A stretch of 64,000 nt of DNA from Clostridiaceae bacterium AM27-36LB (GCA_003480725.1 QUJQ01000008.1:33201-97200), one strand, 5' to 3'; shown: positions 42,243-53,606, counted from the first letter of the stretch. Made by a program: numbers and translations. Notes: generated from the letters alone by a model not told the origin.

Positions 42243-42887
42243 CTATGCTCCTAAGATCTCAACGATTGCCTTGAACACATCTCCCATGTCCATGGTTCCG
42301 TCTACTTCTTTCAGAATACCTTTTTTTGTGTAGTAGTCGATGAGCGGCTGAGTCTGCTCATGGTAAACGCCAAGTCTTTTCTGAACAGTCTCCGGCTTAT
42401 CATCATCACGAAGGATCAGCTCTGCACCACAGTTGTCACAAATGCCTTCTTTTTTCGGTGCTGCATATACCAGATGATAGGTAGCTCCACAGCCTACACA
42501 TGCACGACGTCCGCCCATACGTTTTACAATGTTCTCGTCCGGAACTTCTACGTTGATTGCATAATCAACAGCCTCTCCTAATCTGGAAAGTGCTGCATCC
42601 AGGCTCTCTGCCTGCGGGATCGTACGTGGAAAACCATCAAGGATATAGCCTTTCTTGCAGTCATCCTGCTGTACACGGTCTACGACCAGATCGCATACCA
42701 GCTCATCCGGAACCAGAAGTCCCTGATCCATATATGTTTTTGCTTTCTTTCCAAGTTCCGTTCCGTTTTTGATATTTGCACGGAAAATATCTCCGGTAGA
42801 GATGTGCGGAATCTGATATTTCTCAGCAATCTTCTTTGCCTGAGTTCCTTTTCCAGCTCCAGGAGCACCTAACATAATGATTTTCAT
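42243..42887 (-). CDS. adk: Adenylate kinase
   Basis: A 214-residue enzyme converting AMP + ATP to 2 ADP. P-loop GAPGAGKGTQ (7-16), AMP-binding PHISTGDIFR and GFPRTIPQA, and a long lid domain with a Cys4 zinc site (CVGC...CDNC), the Gram-positive type. The start is ATG 42885-42887 after AGGAG; an upstream in-frame ATG is too far from a ribosome site. Lies between secY and map. Confidence 0.98.
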   Translation of the reverse strand: MKIIMLGAPGAGKGTQAKKIAEKYQIPHISTGDIFRANIKNGTELGKKAKTYMDQGLLVPDELVCDLVVDRVQQDDCKKGYILDGFPRTIPQAESLDAALSRLGEAVDYAINVEVPDENIVKRMGGRRACVGCGATYHLVYAAPKKEGICDNCGAELILRDDDKPETVQKRLGVYHEQTQPLIDYYTKKGILKEVDGTMDMGDVFKAIVEILGA

Positions 42888-42978
42888 CTTTTTATCTCCT
42901 ATTTTATCCATAAATTGTCCATGTAATCACAAAAGCCTGTACGGAGTACCCCACAGGGAGTTCCATACAGGCTTACAA

Positions 42979-44295
42979 TCAATCGTTCAGGAATCCTTTA
43001 TAGTAACGTACCAGCATCTGGGACTCGATCTGTTTGAGAGTCTCAAGAACAACACCTACAATAATGATGATAGATGTTCCTCCGAAGGATACGTTAGCAC
43101 CAAACATTCCGTTGAAGAAGATCGGAATCACACACACGATGATCAGCCCAACTGCACCGATAAATACGATGTAGTTCAGAATCCTGCTAAGATATTCTGT
43201 GGTAGGCTTACCCGGTCGAATTCCTGGAATGAAGCCACCCTGGCGTTTCATATTATTGGAAATCTCAATCGGGTTAAACGTGATCGACGTATAAAAATAC
43301 GCAAAGAATACGACAAGCACAATGTACAGCACCAGACCAAGTGAATAAATCGGTCTGCTGGGGTCACACCAGCTGGACTGGCTCAAACCCGTCATAATCT
43401 TGGATCCGATTCCGGTTCCGCCTGTTTTTCCAAGAAGTGATGCGATCACATTCGGGAAACTCATCAGCGATGACGCAAAGATCACCGGGATAACTCCGGC
43501 AGTATTAACCTTTAACGGAATGTTTGTGGACTGTCCGCCCACCATCTTGCGTCCCTGCATTTTCTTTGCATACTGCACCGGAATTCTCCGTTCGCCATCC
43601 TGCAGGAAAATAACGAATACAACCGTCACCAAAACAACTGCTATGATAACAACTGCTGCAACAACCGCATTCAGAATCGTCTGACCCTTCATGAACTGAT
43701 CAAACAGTGTCACGAAGTCGTCCGGAATTCTGGATACAATGTTGATTAAAAGTACGATGGAAATACCATTTCCAACGCCATGCTCTGTAATCTCTTCACC
43801 GATCCACATCAAAAATGCACTTCCAGCAGTCATAGCTGCAATAACCACGATTTTATTCGGGATCGTATTGGCTGCAAGAAGTCCTCTGCTGCCGAATCCA
43901 ACTGTCATTGCAATACTCTCGATCAGAGCAAGCGCAACAGTCAGATAACGGGATATGGTCTGAATCTTCTTTCTTCCGTCCTCACCATCTTTCTGCATCT
44001 CTTCCAGCTTCGGGATTGCAATCGTCAGAAGCTGAACGATAATGGAGGAAGTGATGTAAGGGGTAATGCCCAGAGCAAATAATGACATACTGGTGAACGA
44101 GCCACCGGTAAATGCGTCAAAGAAATTGAACGCATCACCGGTCTGCTGCGCAAACCATGCCTGGAAATAATCTCTGTTAGCACCCGGAATAGGAAGCTGA
44201 GAACCGAATCGAACAACGACCAGCATCAAAAATGTGAAGATCAGTTTCTTTCGAATATCCTCGATTTTCAGTGCATTCCGTAATGTTTTAAACAT
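42979..44295 (-). CDS. secY: Protein translocase subunit SecY
   Basis: A 438-residue membrane channel subunit with ten predicted helices; N-terminal FKTLRNALKIEDIRKKLIFT, plug region near GGSFTSMSLFALGITPYI, and C-terminal loop GFIPGIRPGKPTTEYL with conserved RPG. It forms the SecYEG export pore. Its ATG shares one base with the rplO stop (TAATG), giving tight coupling. Confidence 0.98.
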   Translation of the reverse strand: MFKTLRNALKIEDIRKKLIFTFLMLVVVRFGSQLPIPGANRDYFQAWFAQQTGDAFNFFDAFTGGSFTSMSLFALGITPYITSSIIVQLLTIAIPKLEEMQKDGEDGRKKIQTISRYLTVALALIESIAMTVGFGSRGLLAANTIPNKIVVIAAMTAGSAFLMWIGEEITEHGVGNGISIVLLINIVSRIPDDFVTLFDQFMKGQTILNAVVAAVVIIAVVLVTVVFVIFLQDGERRIPVQYAKKMQGRKMVGGQSTNIPLKVNTAGVIPVIFASSLMSFPNVIASLLGKTGGTGIGSKIMTGLSQSSWCDPSRPIYSLGLVLYIVLVVFFAYFYTSITFNPIEISNNMKRQGGFIPGIRPGKPTTEYLSRILNYIVFIGAVGLIIVCVIPIFFNGMFGANVSFGGTSIIIIVGVVLETLKQIESQMLVRYYKGFLND

Positions 44296-44735
44296 TAGAT
44301 CACCTCGGCTTTTCCACCCAGCGCTTCAATTTTAGCAGCTGCACTTGCGGAAAATGCATTTGCCTGAACAGTCAGTTTCTTGGTCAGCTCGCCGCATCCC
44401 AGAACTTTAACGCCATCCTTCGGGTTCTTAACAACGCCTGCAGCGATCAGAGTCTCAATAGAAACTACGCTGTCATTCTCGAATCTTTCCAGAGCACTCA
44501 GATTGATCGCAACGATCTCTTTGCTGTTACGATTTGTGAATCCTCTCTTCGGAAGTCTTCTGTATAACGGCATCTGACCACCCTCGAAGCCCGGTCTCGG
44601 AGCTCCGGAACGAGCTTTCTGACCTTTGTGGCCTTTACCAGCAGTCTTACCGTTTCCTGAACCGTGTCCACGGCCTCTTCTGAAGTTGTCGCTCTGCTTG
44701 GAGCCCTCAGCGTACTGTAAATTCGATAAGTCCAT
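44295..44735 (-). CDS. rplO: 50S ribosomal protein L15
   Basis: A 146-residue assembly protein: glycine-rich basic N-terminus ([20 protein letters not shown], then QKARSG) and [20 protein letters not shown]. Twenty-six bases after rpmD, overlapping secY by one base. Confidence 0.98.
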   Translation of the reverse strand: MDLSNLQYAEGSKQSDNFRRGRGHGSGNGKTAGKGHKGQKARSGAPRPGFEGGQMPLYRRLPKRGFTNRNSKEIVAINLSALERFENDSVVSIETLIAAGVVKNPKDGVKVLGCGELTKKLTVQANAFSASAAAKIEALGGKAEVI

Positions 44736-44761
44736 TGTGGCACCTCCTTACCTGTATATGA

Positions 44762-44944
44762 TTAGATTTCTTCTACTTTTACTAAATGTCTTACGTGCCA
44801 GATCATACCACGAACTGCTTCGTTGTCCGGCATTTCAACAGTTTTGTTAAGCTTTTTCAGTCCGAGCGCCTCAACAGTAGCCTTCTGCTTCGGAACCGCT
44901 CCGATCGGAGATTTCACCAACGTGATTTTTAATTTCTCTGCCAT
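44762..44944 (-). CDS. rpmD: 50S ribosomal protein L30
   Basis: A 60-residue protein with the family core [20 protein letters not shown] and [20 protein letters not shown]. Normal length for bacterial L30. Lies between rpsE and rplO. Confidence 0.97.
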   Translation of the reverse strand: MAEKLKITLVKSPIGAVPKQKATVEALGLKKLNKTVEMPDNEAVRGMIWHVRHLVKVEEI

Positions 44945-44958
44945 GTTCGTTCTCCTCC

Positions 44959-45468
44959 TTACGCCATGATCTCATCCACGGATTTGCCACGTTTCTTAGC
45001 AACATCTTCCGGGGAAACCAGACCTGCAAGGCCTGCGATCGTTGCAAGTACAACGTTCTGCTTATTGTTGGAGCCCAGAGACTTGGTACGGATATTTTTG
45101 ATTCCAGCAAGCTCTACAACGGCACGAGCCGGGCCTCCGGCGATGATACCGGTACCTTCCGGGGATTTCTTGAGCAGTACGGAAGCACTTCCGAATTTGC
45201 CCAGGTTATCGTGCGGGATACTATTGTTTTCGTCTCTAACAACGGTTACCAGCTTCTTGGTTGCGTCCTCTTTGCCCTTACGGATTGCTTCCGGGATTTC
45301 TTTTGCTTTTCCAAGACCAACACCTACATGGCCATTCATGTCGCCAACTACCACAAGAGCAGTAAAACGCATGGTGTTGCCACCTTTGGTGACCTTGGTT
45401 ACACGTTTGATGGACACAACTTTATCAGTTAATTCTAACTGACTTGCATCAATGATTTCATGTCTCAT
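44959..45468 (-). CDS. rpsE: 30S ribosomal protein S5
   Basis: A 169-residue protein of the decoding-fidelity region, with the double-stranded-RNA-binding-like domain [20 protein letters not shown] and [20 protein letters not shown], then [20 protein letters not shown]. Lies 18 bases after rplR. Confidence 0.98.
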   Translation of the reverse strand: MRHEIIDASQLELTDKVVSIKRVTKVTKGGNTMRFTALVVVGDMNGHVGVGLGKAKEIPEAIRKGKEDATKKLVTVVRDENNSIPHDNLGKFGSASVLLKKSPEGTGIIAGGPARAVVELAGIKNIRTKSLGSNNKQNVVLATIAGLAGLVSPEDVAKKRGKSVDEIMA

Positions 45469-45486
45469 GTGTCTTTCCTTCCTTTC

Positions 45487-45855
45487 CTAGAATTCCAATC
45501 CTGCTTCGCGAGCTGCCTCAGCCAGAGCTGCGATCTTACCCTGATAAATGAATCCTCCACGGTCAAATACAACCTCTTTGATTCCTTTTTCCAGAGCTTT
45601 CTCTGCAATTACCTTACCCAGGTATGCTGCTGCATCCACGTTGTTGGTTTTCTCCAGCTCAGCTTTCACATCCTTCTGAAGGGTGGAAGCAGATACCAGA
45701 GTGTTTCCTACAGTGTCATCAATGATCTGAGCATACATATGATTGTTGCTTCTGAACACTGCCAGACGCGGTCTCTCTGCAGTTCCGCTGATATGGTTAC
45801 GCAATCTGTAATGTTTCTTAGCGCGAACTTCGCTTCTTGATTTCTTACTAACCAT
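45487..45855 (-). CDS. rplR: 50S ribosomal protein L18
   Basis: A 122-residue 5S rRNA-binding protein: [36 protein letters not shown], and the C-terminal [20 protein letters not shown]. Normal length and start. Confidence 0.98.
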   Translation of the reverse strand: MVSKKSRSEVRAKKHYRLRNHISGTAERPRLAVFRSNNHMYAQIIDDTVGNTLVSASTLQKDVKAELEKTNNVDAAAYLGKVIAEKALEKGIKEVVFDRGGFIYQGKIAALAEAAREAGLEF

Positions 45856-45872
45856 CTTTACACTCTCCTTAT

Positions 45873-46412
45873 TTATTTCTTACCGGTCTTACCAACTTTA
45901 CGTCTGATGACTTCGGTCTCATACTTGATTCCCTTGCCCTTATACGGCTCAGGTCTTCTCTTGTCACGGATCTCGGCTGCATACTGTCCAACCTTCTCCT
46001 TGTCGATTCCTTTTACGGTGATCTTGTTGCCATCTACAACAGCCTCAAGACCTTCCGGATCAGTCATCTCAACCGGATGGGAATAACCCAGGTTCAGAGT
46101 CAGCTTGTTGCCGGATTTGGAACAACGATAGCCGACACCGTTTACTTCCAGCACTTTCTCATAACCAGTGTGTACACCAGTTACCATGTTGGAAATCAGG
46201 GTTCTTGTCAAACCGTGTAAAGATTTCATTTTTTTCAGATCGTTCGGTCTGGTCACTACTACATGGCCATCCTCAACTTTAATGCTCATTTCTGCGGGAA
46301 GTACTCTCTCAAGAGTTCCCTTCGGACCTTTTACAGTCACTTTGTTTCCCTCGGCAACAGTTACTGTTACACCTTCCGGGATTGCTACCGGTAATCTTCC
46401 GATACGGGACAT
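45873..46412 (-). CDS. rplF: 50S ribosomal protein L6
   Basis: A 179-residue protein near the factor-binding centre, [20 protein letters not shown] at the start and [20 protein letters not shown] near the end. The gap before it (46413-46497) is 85 bases and holds a hairpin, unusual for this tightly packed cluster. Confidence 0.98.
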   Translation of the reverse strand: MSRIGRLPVAIPEGVTVTVAEGNKVTVKGPKGTLERVLPAEMSIKVEDGHVVVTRPNDLKKMKSLHGLTRTLISNMVTGVHTGYEKVLEVNGVGYRCSKSGNKLTLNLGYSHPVEMTDPEGLEAVVDGNKITVKGIDKEKVGQYAAEIRDKRRPEPYKGKGIKYETEVIRRKVGKTGKK

Positions 46413-46439
46413 AATAAAATCCTCCTTACTTAGATTTTC

Positions 46440-46463
46440 GGAAGGAGCACCTGGGCTCCTTCT
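46440..46463 (-). promoter_or_regulatory. Hairpin between rpsH and rplF
   Basis: GAAGGAGC and GCTCCTTC form an 8-bp GC-rich stem in the 85-base rpsH-rplF gap. On the minus strand it is followed by CGAAAATC, not a T run, so it may be an mRNA processing or stability element rather than a terminator. Confidence 0.4.
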
Positions 46464-46497
46464 GTTTTCAGTGAGTTTCTAATGAAGTACTTTCGTA

Positions 46498-46899
46498 CTA
46501 CCAAACGAATGCAAGAACCTCTCCACCTACGTTGAGTTCTCTTGCCTTCTTGTCGGTCATAACACCTTTGTTGGTGGAAACAATAGCGATTCCCAGTCCA
46601 CCAAGTACTTTCGGCATGTTCTCTTTGCTAGCGTATACACGCAGACCCGGTTTGGAAATGCGCTTCAGACCAGCGATGATCTTGTCATTCTTATCTTTGC
46701 CATACTTCAGAGTGATATGAATATCTTTGAAGTTGCCATTGTCTACCAGATCATATTTTGCAATATATCCTTCGTCAACCAGGATGTTTGCGATAGCAAT
46801 TTTCATCTTGGATGCCGGTACATCTACTGTATCATGCTTTGCAGTGTTTGCGTTACGAATTCTTGTAAGCATATCTGCGATCGGATCATTCGTTGTCAT
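46498..46899 (-). CDS. rpsH: 30S ribosomal protein S8
   Basis: A 133-residue 16S rRNA-binding protein: [20 protein letters not shown] at the start and [20 protein letters not shown] near the end. In many bacteria S8 autoregulates the spc operon; no such site could be confirmed by eye here. Confidence 0.98.
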   Translation of the reverse strand: MTTNDPIADMLTRIRNANTAKHDTVDVPASKMKIAIANILVDEGYIAKYDLVDNGNFKDIHITLKYGKDKNDKIIAGLKRISKPGLRVYASKENMPKVLGGLGIAIVSTNKGVMTDKKARELNVGGEVLAFVW

Positions 46900-46917
46900 T
46901 TTATATAGCCTCCTTCC

Positions 46918-47103
46918 TTACCAGCTTGCTTTCTTCACGCCCGGGATCTGGCCTGCATAAGCCAGCTCACGGAAACAAATTCTGCAGATTCCGTATTTTC
47001 TTAAATATGCATGCGGACGGCCACAGATTCTGCAGCGGCTATATTCTCTGGTAGAGAATTTCTGTTTACGCTGCTGTTTGATTTTCATCGATGTCTTAGC
47101 CAT
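46918..47103 (-). CDS. rpsN: 30S ribosomal protein S14, zinc-binding type Z
   Basis: A 61-residue short S14 with two CxxC zinc motifs (CRICGRPH and CRICF). This is the zinc-dependent form. Many bacteria also keep a zinc-free longer S14 used in zinc starvation; none is in this window, even though a Zur-like zinc operon is present. Confidence 0.98.
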   Translation of the reverse strand: MAKTSMKIKQQRKQKFSTREYSRCRICGRPHAYLRKYGICRICFRELAYAGQIPGVKKASW

Positions 47104-47114
47104 GAAATTCCCTC

Positions 47115-47654
47115 CTATCTTGCGAATGGCATATTGAATAAGCTTAACAGATGACGAGCTTCCTCATCAGTCTTAGCGGTAGTAACGAAGATGATATCCA
47201 TACCTCTTACTTTGTCCACTTTATCATATTCAATTTCCGGGAAGATCAACTGCTCTTTAATTCCAAGTGCGTAGTTTCCTCTACCGTCAAATGCGTTCGG
47301 GTTTACACCACGGAAGTCACGCACACGCGGGAGTGCCAGGTTTACCAGACGATCTACGAACTCGTACATTTTCTCACCACGAAGGGTTACTTTACAACCG
47401 ATCGGCATACCCTCACGGATTTTGAAGTTTGCAACGGAGTTCTTTGCTCTGGTAAGAACTACTTTCTGTCCAGCGATGGTCTCCAGATCTTTCACTGCAG
47501 AATCCAGAACTTTAGCGTTCTCTTTTGCCTCGCCGACACCCATGTTGATAACAACTTTGTCAAGCTTCGGCACTTCCATAATGTTTTTATATCCAAATTT
47601 TTTGATCATAGCATCTACGATCTCATTTTTGTACTGCTCACTGAGTCTACTCAA
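47115..47654 (-). CDS. rplE: 50S ribosomal protein L5
   Basis: A 179-residue 5S rRNA-binding protein: [20 protein letters not shown] and [20 protein letters not shown]. The start chosen is TTG 47652-47654 ([11 protein letters not shown]), ten bases after AGGAGG, which gives the normal family length. An in-frame TTG eight codons earlier would put the ribosome site inside the gene. Confidence 0.96.
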   Translation of the reverse strand: MSRLSEQYKNEIVDAMIKKFGYKNIMEVPKLDKVVINMGVGEAKENAKVLDSAVKDLETIAGQKVVLTRAKNSVANFKIREGMPIGCKVTLRGEKMYEFVDRLVNLALPRVRDFRGVNPNAFDGRGNYALGIKEQLIFPEIEYDKVDKVRGMDIIFVTTAKTDEEARHLLSLFNMPFAR

Positions 47655-47681
47655 CTTCTCCAGACCTCCTCTCTTCAAATA

Positions 47682-47993
47682 TTAGTCGATAACTTTACCG
47701 GTTGCCTTAGCAACGCGGACTTTCTTGTCTCCATCCATCTTGTAACCGATACGGGAAACTTTTCCTTCGCTTACGAACATTACGTTAGAAGCGCTGATCG
47801 GTCCTTCCTGATGTACGATTCCGCCCTGCTGATTCTGAGCTGACGGTTTTGTGTGTTTTGTGATCATGTTTACGCCTTCAACCAGAACAGTGTTGTTCTT
47901 GTGGTTTACTGCGATAACTTTTCCCTCGGTACCTTTATCAGCACCAGCAATAACTTTTACGGTATCGCCTTTTTTAATTTTCATAGTAGCCAT
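47682..47993 (-). CDS. rplX: 50S ribosomal protein L24
   Basis: A 103-residue assembly-initiating protein with a KOW motif (KIKKGDTVKVIAGADKGTEG) and VEGVNMITKHTKPSAQNQQG. Normal length. AGGAGG precedes the ATG. Confidence 0.98.
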   Translation of the reverse strand: MATMKIKKGDTVKVIAGADKGTEGKVIAVNHKNNTVLVEGVNMITKHTKPSAQNQQGGIVHQEGPISASNVMFVSEGKVSRIGYKMDGDKKVRVAKATGKVID

Positions 47994-48004
47994 TCCGATA
48001 CCTC

Positions 48005-48373
48005 CTATAATACTTCCGGAGCAAGGGATACGATCTTCATGAACTGTTTCTCACGAAGCTCTCTAGCTACCGGTCCAAAGATACGGGTTCCTCTCGGGTT
48101 CTTATCCTCTTTGATGATTACTGCTGCGTTCTCATCAAATTTGATATAAGAACCGTCTTTGCGGCGAGCACCTTTTACGGTACGAACCACAACTGCTTTA
48201 ACTACATCACCCTTCTTTACAACTCCGCCGGGTGTTGCATCTTTAACGCTGGCAACGATTACATCGCCGATGTTTGCATATCTTCTTGTAGAGCCGCCCA
48301 TAACGCGGATGCAGAGCAATTCTTTTGCACCGGTGTTATCAGCAACTTTGAGTCTTGTTTCCTGCTGTACCAA
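48005..48373 (-). CDS. rplN: 50S ribosomal protein L14
   Basis: A 122-residue protein at the subunit interface: [20 protein letters not shown] and the end [20 protein letters not shown]. The family's AxDNTGAxE segment is clear. Confidence 0.98.
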   Translation of the reverse strand: MVQQETRLKVADNTGAKELLCIRVMGGSTRRYANIGDVIVASVKDATPGGVVKKGDVVKAVVVRTVKGARRKDGSYIKFDENAAVIIKEDKNPRGTRIFGPVARELREKQFMKIVSLAPEVL

Positions 48374-48387
48374 TTTCTACATCCTCC

Positions 48388-48642
48388 TTATCTGGCTTTT
48401 TCAACAATGCTAACCAGTCTCCATCTCTTGTCCTTAGACAGCGGTCTGGTCTCCATAACTTTTACGGTATCACCGATTCCGCACTCGTTGTTCTCATCGT
48501 GTGCTTTTAATTTATAGGTCTTTTTAACGATCTTTCCGTAGAGCGGATGTTTTACATGGTTCTCTACTGCAACTACGATAGTTTTATCCATCTTGTCACT
48601 TACCACTTTACCGATACGGGTTTTTCTAAGATTTCTTTCCAC
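48388..48642 (-). CDS. rpsQ: 30S ribosomal protein S17
   Basis: An 84-residue OB-fold 16S rRNA-binding protein: [20 protein letters not shown] and [20 protein letters not shown]. Lies between rpmC and rplN as expected. Confidence 0.98.
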   Translation of the reverse strand: MERNLRKTRIGKVVSDKMDKTIVVAVENHVKHPLYGKIVKKTYKLKAHDENNECGIGDTVKVMETRPLSKDKRWRLVSIVEKAR

Positions 48643-48678
48643 GATTATTCTCCTTTCTCAAACTGAAGCTTCCGAAAC

Positions 48679-48873
48679 TTACGCGTTCTTCTGTGCGATA
48701 ACAGTCTGAATCCGGGCAATGTTCTTACGAACCTCTCTGATTCTTGCTGTGTTATCGAGCTGGTTGGTTGCGTTCTGGAATCTCAGGTTGAAAAGTTCCT
48801 TTTTCGCAGCTACTAATTCAGTATTTAACTCAGCAGCCGATTTTGCTTTCAAATCTTCTACATACTTATTCAT
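48679..48873 (-). CDS. rpmC: 50S ribosomal protein L29
   Basis: A 64-residue helical protein near the peptide exit tunnel: [20 protein letters not shown] and [18 protein letters not shown]. The start chosen is ATG 48871-48873, which overlaps the rplP stop; two GTG codons upstream (48879, 48888) are possible but the ATG has the better-spaced GGTGAT site and family fit. Confidence 0.95.
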   Translation of the reverse strand: MNKYVEDLKAKSAAELNTELVAAKKELFNLRFQNATNQLDNTARIREVRKNIARIQTVIAQKNA

Positions 48874-49306
48874 TTTCACTGTTATCACCGCCTTCTAAGT
48901 CTGCACGAGAAACGACTTTGCATTTGCAGGGTAACTTATGGGTAGCGAGACGTAATGCTTCTTTAGCGATCTCCTCAGATACGCCAGAGATTTCGAACAT
49001 TACGCGTCCCGGTTTAACTACTGCTACCCAGTACTCCAGAGTTCCTTTACCGGAACCCATACGGGTCTCAGCCGGTTTGTTGGTTACCGGTTTATCCGGG
49101 AAAATCTTAATCCAAACTTTACCACCACGTTTGATGTAACGGGTCATAGCTACACGGGCTGCCTCGATCTGGTTGGATTTGATCCAAGCCGGCTCAAGAG
49201 CAACGATACCATATTCACCGTTTGTAATCTTATTACCTCTGAGCGCCTTACCGGTCATAGTACCGCGGAACTGTTTACGGCGCTTTACTCTTTTTGGCAT
49301 TAACAT
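48866..49306 (-). CDS. rplP: 50S ribosomal protein L16
   Basis: A 146-residue protein near the A site: [20 protein letters not shown] at the start and [20 protein letters not shown] in the middle. Its ATG shares one base with the rpsC stop (TAATG). Confidence 0.98.
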   Translation of the reverse strand: MLMPKRVKRRKQFRGTMTGKALRGNKITNGEYGIVALEPAWIKSNQIEAARVAMTRYIKRGGKVWIKIFPDKPVTNKPAETRMGSGKGTLEYWVAVVKPGRVMFEISGVSEEIAKEALRLATHKLPCKCKVVSRADLEGGDNSENE

Positions 49307-49962
49307 TATTTATCGCTCCCTTCCTTTGCTGCCTTCTTGGGAAGAACCTCGCCTTTGTAGACCCAAACCTTAACACCGATCTTACCGTAGGTGGTGTCTG
49401 CCTCAGCGAATCCATAGTCAATATCTGCTCTCAGTGTATGAAGCGGAATCGTACCCTCGGAGTAGGTCTCGGTACGAGCCATATCAGCTCCGCCCAGACG
49501 TCCGGAACAGCAAGCTTTGATTCCCTTTGCACCGCTCTTCATTGCACGTCCCATGCAGGATTTCATTGCACGACGGAATGTGATACGGTTCTCCAGCTGC
49601 TGAGCGATGTTCTCAGCTACCAGCTGTGCTTCTCTGTCAACTTTTTTGATCTCTTTGATATCTACAACTACTTTTTTGGTAGTCATTTTCTGGAGCTCTG
49701 CTCTTACTTTCTCAATCTCAGATCCACCTTTACCGATGATCATACCCGGTTTAGCAGTGGAGATGATGATCTTAACGCGATCGGAGGTTCTCTCAATTTC
49801 AATCTTGGAAACTCCTGCGCTGTACAGTTTCTTCTTCAGGAACTTTCTGATCTGATAATCTTCTACCAGGCAGTCTGCGAAGTCGCCTTCAGCATACCAC
49901 TTGGAGTCCCAGTCTTTAATTACGCCGACTCTGAGGCCGTGCGGATTAACTTTCTGTCCCAT
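49306..49962 (-). CDS. rpsC: 30S ribosomal protein S3
   Basis: A 218-residue mRNA-entry protein with a KH domain ([20 protein letters not shown]) and [20 protein letters not shown] at the start. The C-terminal domain ends with a short Lys-rich tail. Confidence 0.98.
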   Translation of the reverse strand: MGQKVNPHGLRVGVIKDWDSKWYAEGDFADCLVEDYQIRKFLKKKLYSAGVSKIEIERTSDRVKIIISTAKPGMIIGKGGSEIEKVRAELQKMTTKKVVVDIKEIKKVDREAQLVAENIAQQLENRITFRRAMKSCMGRAMKSGAKGIKACCSGRLGGADMARTETYSEGTIPLHTLRADIDYGFAEADTTYGKIGVKVWVYKGEVLPKKAAKEGSDK

Positions 49963-49973
49963 GATGTTCCTCC

Positions 49974-50363
49974 TTATTTCTTCTCATCCAGCACGATGGT
50001 GATATGGCTCATACGTTTTTCAATACGATAAGCGCGGCCCTGTGCTCTCGGTCTGATTCTCTTCATGGTCGGTCCTTTATCTGCATAGCATTCTGCAACA
50101 TAAAGAGTGTCAGCGTGCATTCCGTTGTTGTTCTCCGCATTCGCGATAGCGGATTTTAATAATTTCTCTATTAATGTAGAAGCGTATCTCGGATTGTAGG
50201 TTACGATTCCGAGTGCTGTCTGTACATCTTTACCTCTGATGGCATCTAATACGAAGCATGCCTTCTGGACAGAAACGCGAGCGTAAGATAACTTAGCTGA
50301 CGGTCTGGTATCCTTCTGGGCATTTCTTTCTCTTTTAATCTGACTTCTGGATCCTTTTGCCAT
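49974..50363 (-). CDS. rplV: 50S ribosomal protein L22
   Basis: A 129-residue exit-tunnel protein: [20 protein letters not shown] and [20 protein letters not shown], the latter including the tunnel loop. A basic N-terminal extension ([20 protein letters not shown]) makes it slightly longer than the E. coli form. Confidence 0.98.
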   Translation of the reverse strand: MAKGSRSQIKRERNAQKDTRPSAKLSYARVSVQKACFVLDAIRGKDVQTALGIVTYNPRYASTLIEKLLKSAIANAENNNGMHADTLYVAECYADKGPTMKRIRPRAQGRAYRIEKRMSHITIVLDEKK

Positions 50364-50393
50364 TAGATGAAACCTCCTTCCAAATTTTAGCGA

Positions 50394-50672
50394 CTAACGT
50401 CTGGACTTCTTCTCGTCTTTGCCATGTCCTCTGTAGGTTCTGGTCGGAACGAACTCTCCGAGTTTGTGTCCTACCATATCCTCGGTAACGTATACCGGCA
50501 CATGTTTTCTTCCATCATGAACTGCAATTGTATGGGAAACCATCTGCGGGAAAATGGTGGAACGGCGAGACCAGGTCTTGATCACAGCCTTGCTTCCGCT
50601 TGCGTTCATCGCATCTACTTTTTTCAGTAAGCTTGCATCTGCAAATGGTCCTTTTTTTAATGAACGAGCCAT
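50394..50672 (-). CDS. rpsS: 30S ribosomal protein S19
   Basis: A 92-residue head protein: [20 protein letters not shown] and [20 protein letters not shown]. Normal length and start. Confidence 0.98.
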   Translation of the reverse strand: MARSLKKGPFADASLLKKVDAMNASGSKAVIKTWSRRSTIFPQMVSHTIAVHDGRKHVPVYVTEDMVGHKLGEFVPTRTYRGHGKDEKKSRR

Positions 50673-50691
50673 TAGTGAAACCTCCTATTCC

Positions 50692-51534
50692 TTATTTAAA
50701 AGTTCTGCCGTCTCTTCTTCTAACGATCAGCTTGTTGGACTTCTTGTTCTTCTTTCTTGTCTTCAGACCAAGTGCCGGTTTACCCCAAGGTGTGCACGGA
50801 CCCGGACGACCGATACCAGTCTTTCCTTCTCCACCACCATGCGGATGATCGTTCGGATTCATTACAGAACCACGGACAGTAGGTCTGATACCCATGTGAC
50901 GTTTACGACCTGCTTTACCAATGTTGATCAGGTTGTGCTCGCCGTTTCCTACAACACCAACAGTGGCGCGGCAGTTAATCGGTACCATTCTCATTTCACC
51001 AGACGGCATTCTCAGAGTTGCATATTTGCCCTCTTTAGCCATCAGCTGTGCGCTGTTGCCTGCAGAACGAACCAGCTGGCCGCCCTTGCCTGCATATAAC
51101 TCAATGTTATGAACCATAGTACCAACCGGAATATTCTCCAGCGGCAGGCAGTTACCGGTATGAACCTCTGCCTCCGGTCCATTCATGATTACCATTCCAA
51201 CTTTCAGTCCCTGCGGAGCAAGGATGTAAGCTTTCTCACCATCTGCGTAGCAGATCAGTGCAATGTTAGCAGTTCTGTTCGGATCGTACTCGATACCAAC
51301 AACAGTTGCCGGGATTCCATCTTTTCTTCTCTTGAAGTCGATGACTCTATATTTTCTTCTGGATCCACCTCCGCGGTGTCTTACAGTGATTTTACCCTGA
51401 GCATTACGTCCAGCGTTCTTCTTAAGAGAAACAACCAGTGATTTCTCCGGAGCGCTCTTGGTGATCTCCGCGAAATCGTAACCGGACATATTTCTTCTGG
51501 AAGGTGTATATGGGCGGTATGTTTTGATTCCCAT
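50692..51534 (-). CDS. rplB: 50S ribosomal protein L2
   Basis: A 280-residue protein at the peptidyl transferase region: [20 protein letters not shown] at the start and the conserved [20 protein letters not shown] near the end with the functional His. Normal length. Confidence 0.98.
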   Translation of the reverse strand: MGIKTYRPYTPSRRNMSGYDFAEITKSAPEKSLVVSLKKNAGRNAQGKITVRHRGGGSRRKYRVIDFKRRKDGIPATVVGIEYDPNRTANIALICYADGEKAYILAPQGLKVGMVIMNGPEAEVHTGNCLPLENIPVGTMVHNIELYAGKGGQLVRSAGNSAQLMAKEGKYATLRMPSGEMRMVPINCRATVGVVGNGEHNLINIGKAGRKRHMGIRPTVRGSVMNPNDHPHGGGEGKTGIGRPGPCTPWGKPALGLKTRKKNKKSNKLIVRRRDGRTFK

Positions 51535-51603
51535 TACTTTATCTCCTTTCGATGTCTACGATATTGTCGTGCTCGTATGCACATAGTTTTTATAAGCTGT
51601 TAC

Positions 51604-51903
51604 TTACAGTCCCTCAAAGATCTCGATGTCTTTGCTGTCTGCAGTCAACTGAACGATAGCTTTTTTGGTTTTAGCGGTTTTACCGGTAACCATGCCACGT
51701 CTTTTATTTTTTCCATCACAGTTCATGGTGTTTACAGATTTTACTTTTGCTCCTGCAAACATTTTCTCAACTGCTTCCTTAACCTGGGACTTGGTTGCGT
51801 CCACATGTACAAGGAATGTATATTTTTTCTCTCCCATAGCAGCCATGCTCTTCTCGGTGATGACCGGTTTGAGGATTACATCATAGTATTTGATATCAGC
51901 CAT
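51604..51903 (-). CDS. rplW: 50S ribosomal protein L23
   Basis: A 99-residue exit-tunnel rim protein that docks trigger factor and [23 protein letters not shown] and [20 protein letters not shown]. It overlaps the rplD stop by one base. Confidence 0.98.
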   Translation of the reverse strand: MADIKYYDVILKPVITEKSMAAMGEKKYTFLVHVDATKSQVKEAVEKMFAGAKVKSVNTMNCDGKNKRRGMVTGKTAKTKKAIVQLTADSKDIEIFEGL

Positions 51904-52523
51904 TATGCATATACCTCCTCGATGGTTGCGACAGCTGCCTTCGTAACAACAACAGTGTTGTATTTCAGAATGTCATACACATTGATGGTGTTGGTCAGAG
52001 CCGTCTGAACATTAGCAATGTTTCTGGCAGATTTAACGACATTTGCATCATTCTCATTGAGAACGATCAGTGCCTTGGATACGTTCAGTGCATCCAGAAC
52101 TGCCTGCATCTTCTTAGTTTTGATCTCGTCGAACTTCAGCTCGTCAAGAACGATAAATTTATTTTCATTTACACAGTTGGTCAGAACAGATTTCAGAGCC
52201 AGTCTCTTTTCTTTCTTGTTCAGACGGATGGTGTAATCTCTCGGAGTCGGAGCGAATACTACGCCGCCGCCAGTCCACTGCGGAGCTCTTGTTGAACCCT
52301 GACGAGCATGTCCGGTTCCTTTCTGTCTCCACGGTTTTCTTCCGCCGCCAGAAACCTCAGAACGTGTCTTTGCTTTCTGAGTTCCCTGTCTTTTATTTGC
52401 AAGCTGAGCAACGACTGCCATGTGTACCAGATGCTCGTTTACTTCAACACCAAACACTGCATCGCTTAACTCGATCTTGTCTACTTCTTTGCCTTCCATA
52501 TTATAAACAGATACGTTTGCCAT
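51903..52523 (-). CDS. rplD: 50S ribosomal protein L4
   Basis: A 206-residue protein with the tunnel loop [20 protein letters not shown] followed by [13 protein letters not shown]4 autoregulates the S10 operon in gamma-proteobacteria; whether it does so here is unknown. Confidence 0.98.
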   Translation of the reverse strand: MANVSVYNMEGKEVDKIELSDAVFGVEVNEHLVHMAVVAQLANKRQGTQKAKTRSEVSGGGRKPWRQKGTGHARQGSTRAPQWTGGGVVFAPTPRDYTIRLNKKEKRLALKSVLTNCVNENKFIVLDELKFDEIKTKKMQAVLDALNVSKALIVLNENDANVVKSARNIANVQTALTNTINVYDILKYNTVVVTKAAVATIEEVYA

Positions 52524-52550
52524 TTATGTGTTCCTCCTTTCCCTCAAACC

Positions 52551-53186
52551 TTATTTACCGGATTTAACGGTTTCTTTGATGGTAACTAAGGCTTTCTTGG
52601 GTCCTGGTACCGCACCTTTTACCAACAGTAAGTTGTTCTCTGCATCAACACGAACTACTTCCAGATTCTGGATAGTGATCTGTTTGGATCCCATATGTCC
52701 AGGCATTCCTTTTCCTTTGAATACTTTACTCGGATCGGAGCAAGCACCGTTGGAACCCTGATGACGATGGAATTTAGAACCGTGAGCCATCGGTCCTCTG
52801 TGCTGACCAAGTCTCTTGATTGCACCCTGGAATCCTTTTCCTTTGGAAACTGCTGTTGCATCGATCTTATCGCCAGCAGCGAAGATGTCAGCTTTGATCT
52901 CCTGTGCAAGAGCATACTCTGCAGCATTCTCTAATTTCAGCTCTCTGACAAATTTCTTGTAAGCAACGCCTGCTTTGTCAAAGTGGCCTTTCTGCGGTTT
53001 GTTCACCAGTTTTTCTCTGGTATCAACGAATCCAACCTGAACAGCGTTGTAACCGTCGTTCTCAACAGTCTTAACCTGTGTTACTACACACGGGCCAGCC
53101 TGAAGTACGGTAACCGGTGTAAGCACACCGTCTTCGTTGAAGATCTGAGTCATTCCGACTTTTGTAGCTAAGATAGCTTTCTTCAT
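52551..53186 (-). CDS. rplC: 50S ribosomal protein L3
   Basis: A 211-residue early-assembly protein: [20 protein letters not shown] and [20 protein letters not shown], then [20 protein letters not shown]. Normal length; 61 bases after rpsJ. Confidence 0.98.
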   Translation of the reverse strand: MKKAILATKVGMTQIFNEDGVLTPVTVLQAGPCVVTQVKTVENDGYNAVQVGFVDTREKLVNKPQKGHFDKAGVAYKKFVRELKLENAAEYALAQEIKADIFAAGDKIDATAVSKGKGFQGAIKRLGQHRGPMAHGSKFHRHQGSNGACSDPSKVFKGKGMPGHMGSKQITIQNLEVVRVDAENNLLLVKGAVPGPKKALVTIKETVKSGK

Positions 53187-53247
53187 TCTTGTTTCCTCCT
53201 GTTCTCTCTACAGCGGAACGCCGAAGCGTTCATTCTAGCCGCAGGAA

Positions 53248-53565
53248 TTATTTGTTTTTCATTTTAATATCAACATACACACCAGCAGGCATCTCAAGAC
53301 GTGACAGAGCGTCAACAGTCTTCTGCGTCGGTGCGATGATATCAATCAGTCTCTTGTGAGTTCTCTGCTCGAACTGCTCTCTGGAATCTTTATATTTGTG
53401 CACTGCGCGAAGGATGGTAACTACCTCTTTCTTCGTCGGCATCGGCACCGGTCCGCTTACCTTAGATCCAGTTTTCTTCACCGTTTCGATGATTTTTTTT
53501 GCGGATGCATCGATCAGCTGATGATCATATGCTTTCATTGTGATTCTCATTACTTGACTTGCCAT
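53248..53565 (-). CDS. rpsJ: 30S ribosomal protein S10
   Basis: A 105-residue protein of the small-subunit head, also the NusE transcription factor: [20 protein letters not shown] and [20 protein letters not shown]. First gene of the S10-spc-alpha cluster, with a leader of about 230 bases before it. Confidence 0.98.
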   Translation of the reverse strand: MASQVMRITMKAYDHQLIDASAKKIIETVKKTGSKVSGPVPMPTKKEVVTILRAVHKYKDSREQFEQRTHKRLIDIIAPTQKTVDALSRLEMPAGVYVDIKMKNK

Positions 53566-53606
53566 AAAAAAAGTCGCCTCCTTATTCGTACTTTAGACTA
53601 CCAGTA

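Noticed and set aside
51565..51590. GCTCGTATGCAC between rplB and rplW, similar to the start of the conserved hairpin loop
   Set aside because: Only the first nine bases match and there is no flanking long stem; the match is probably chance.
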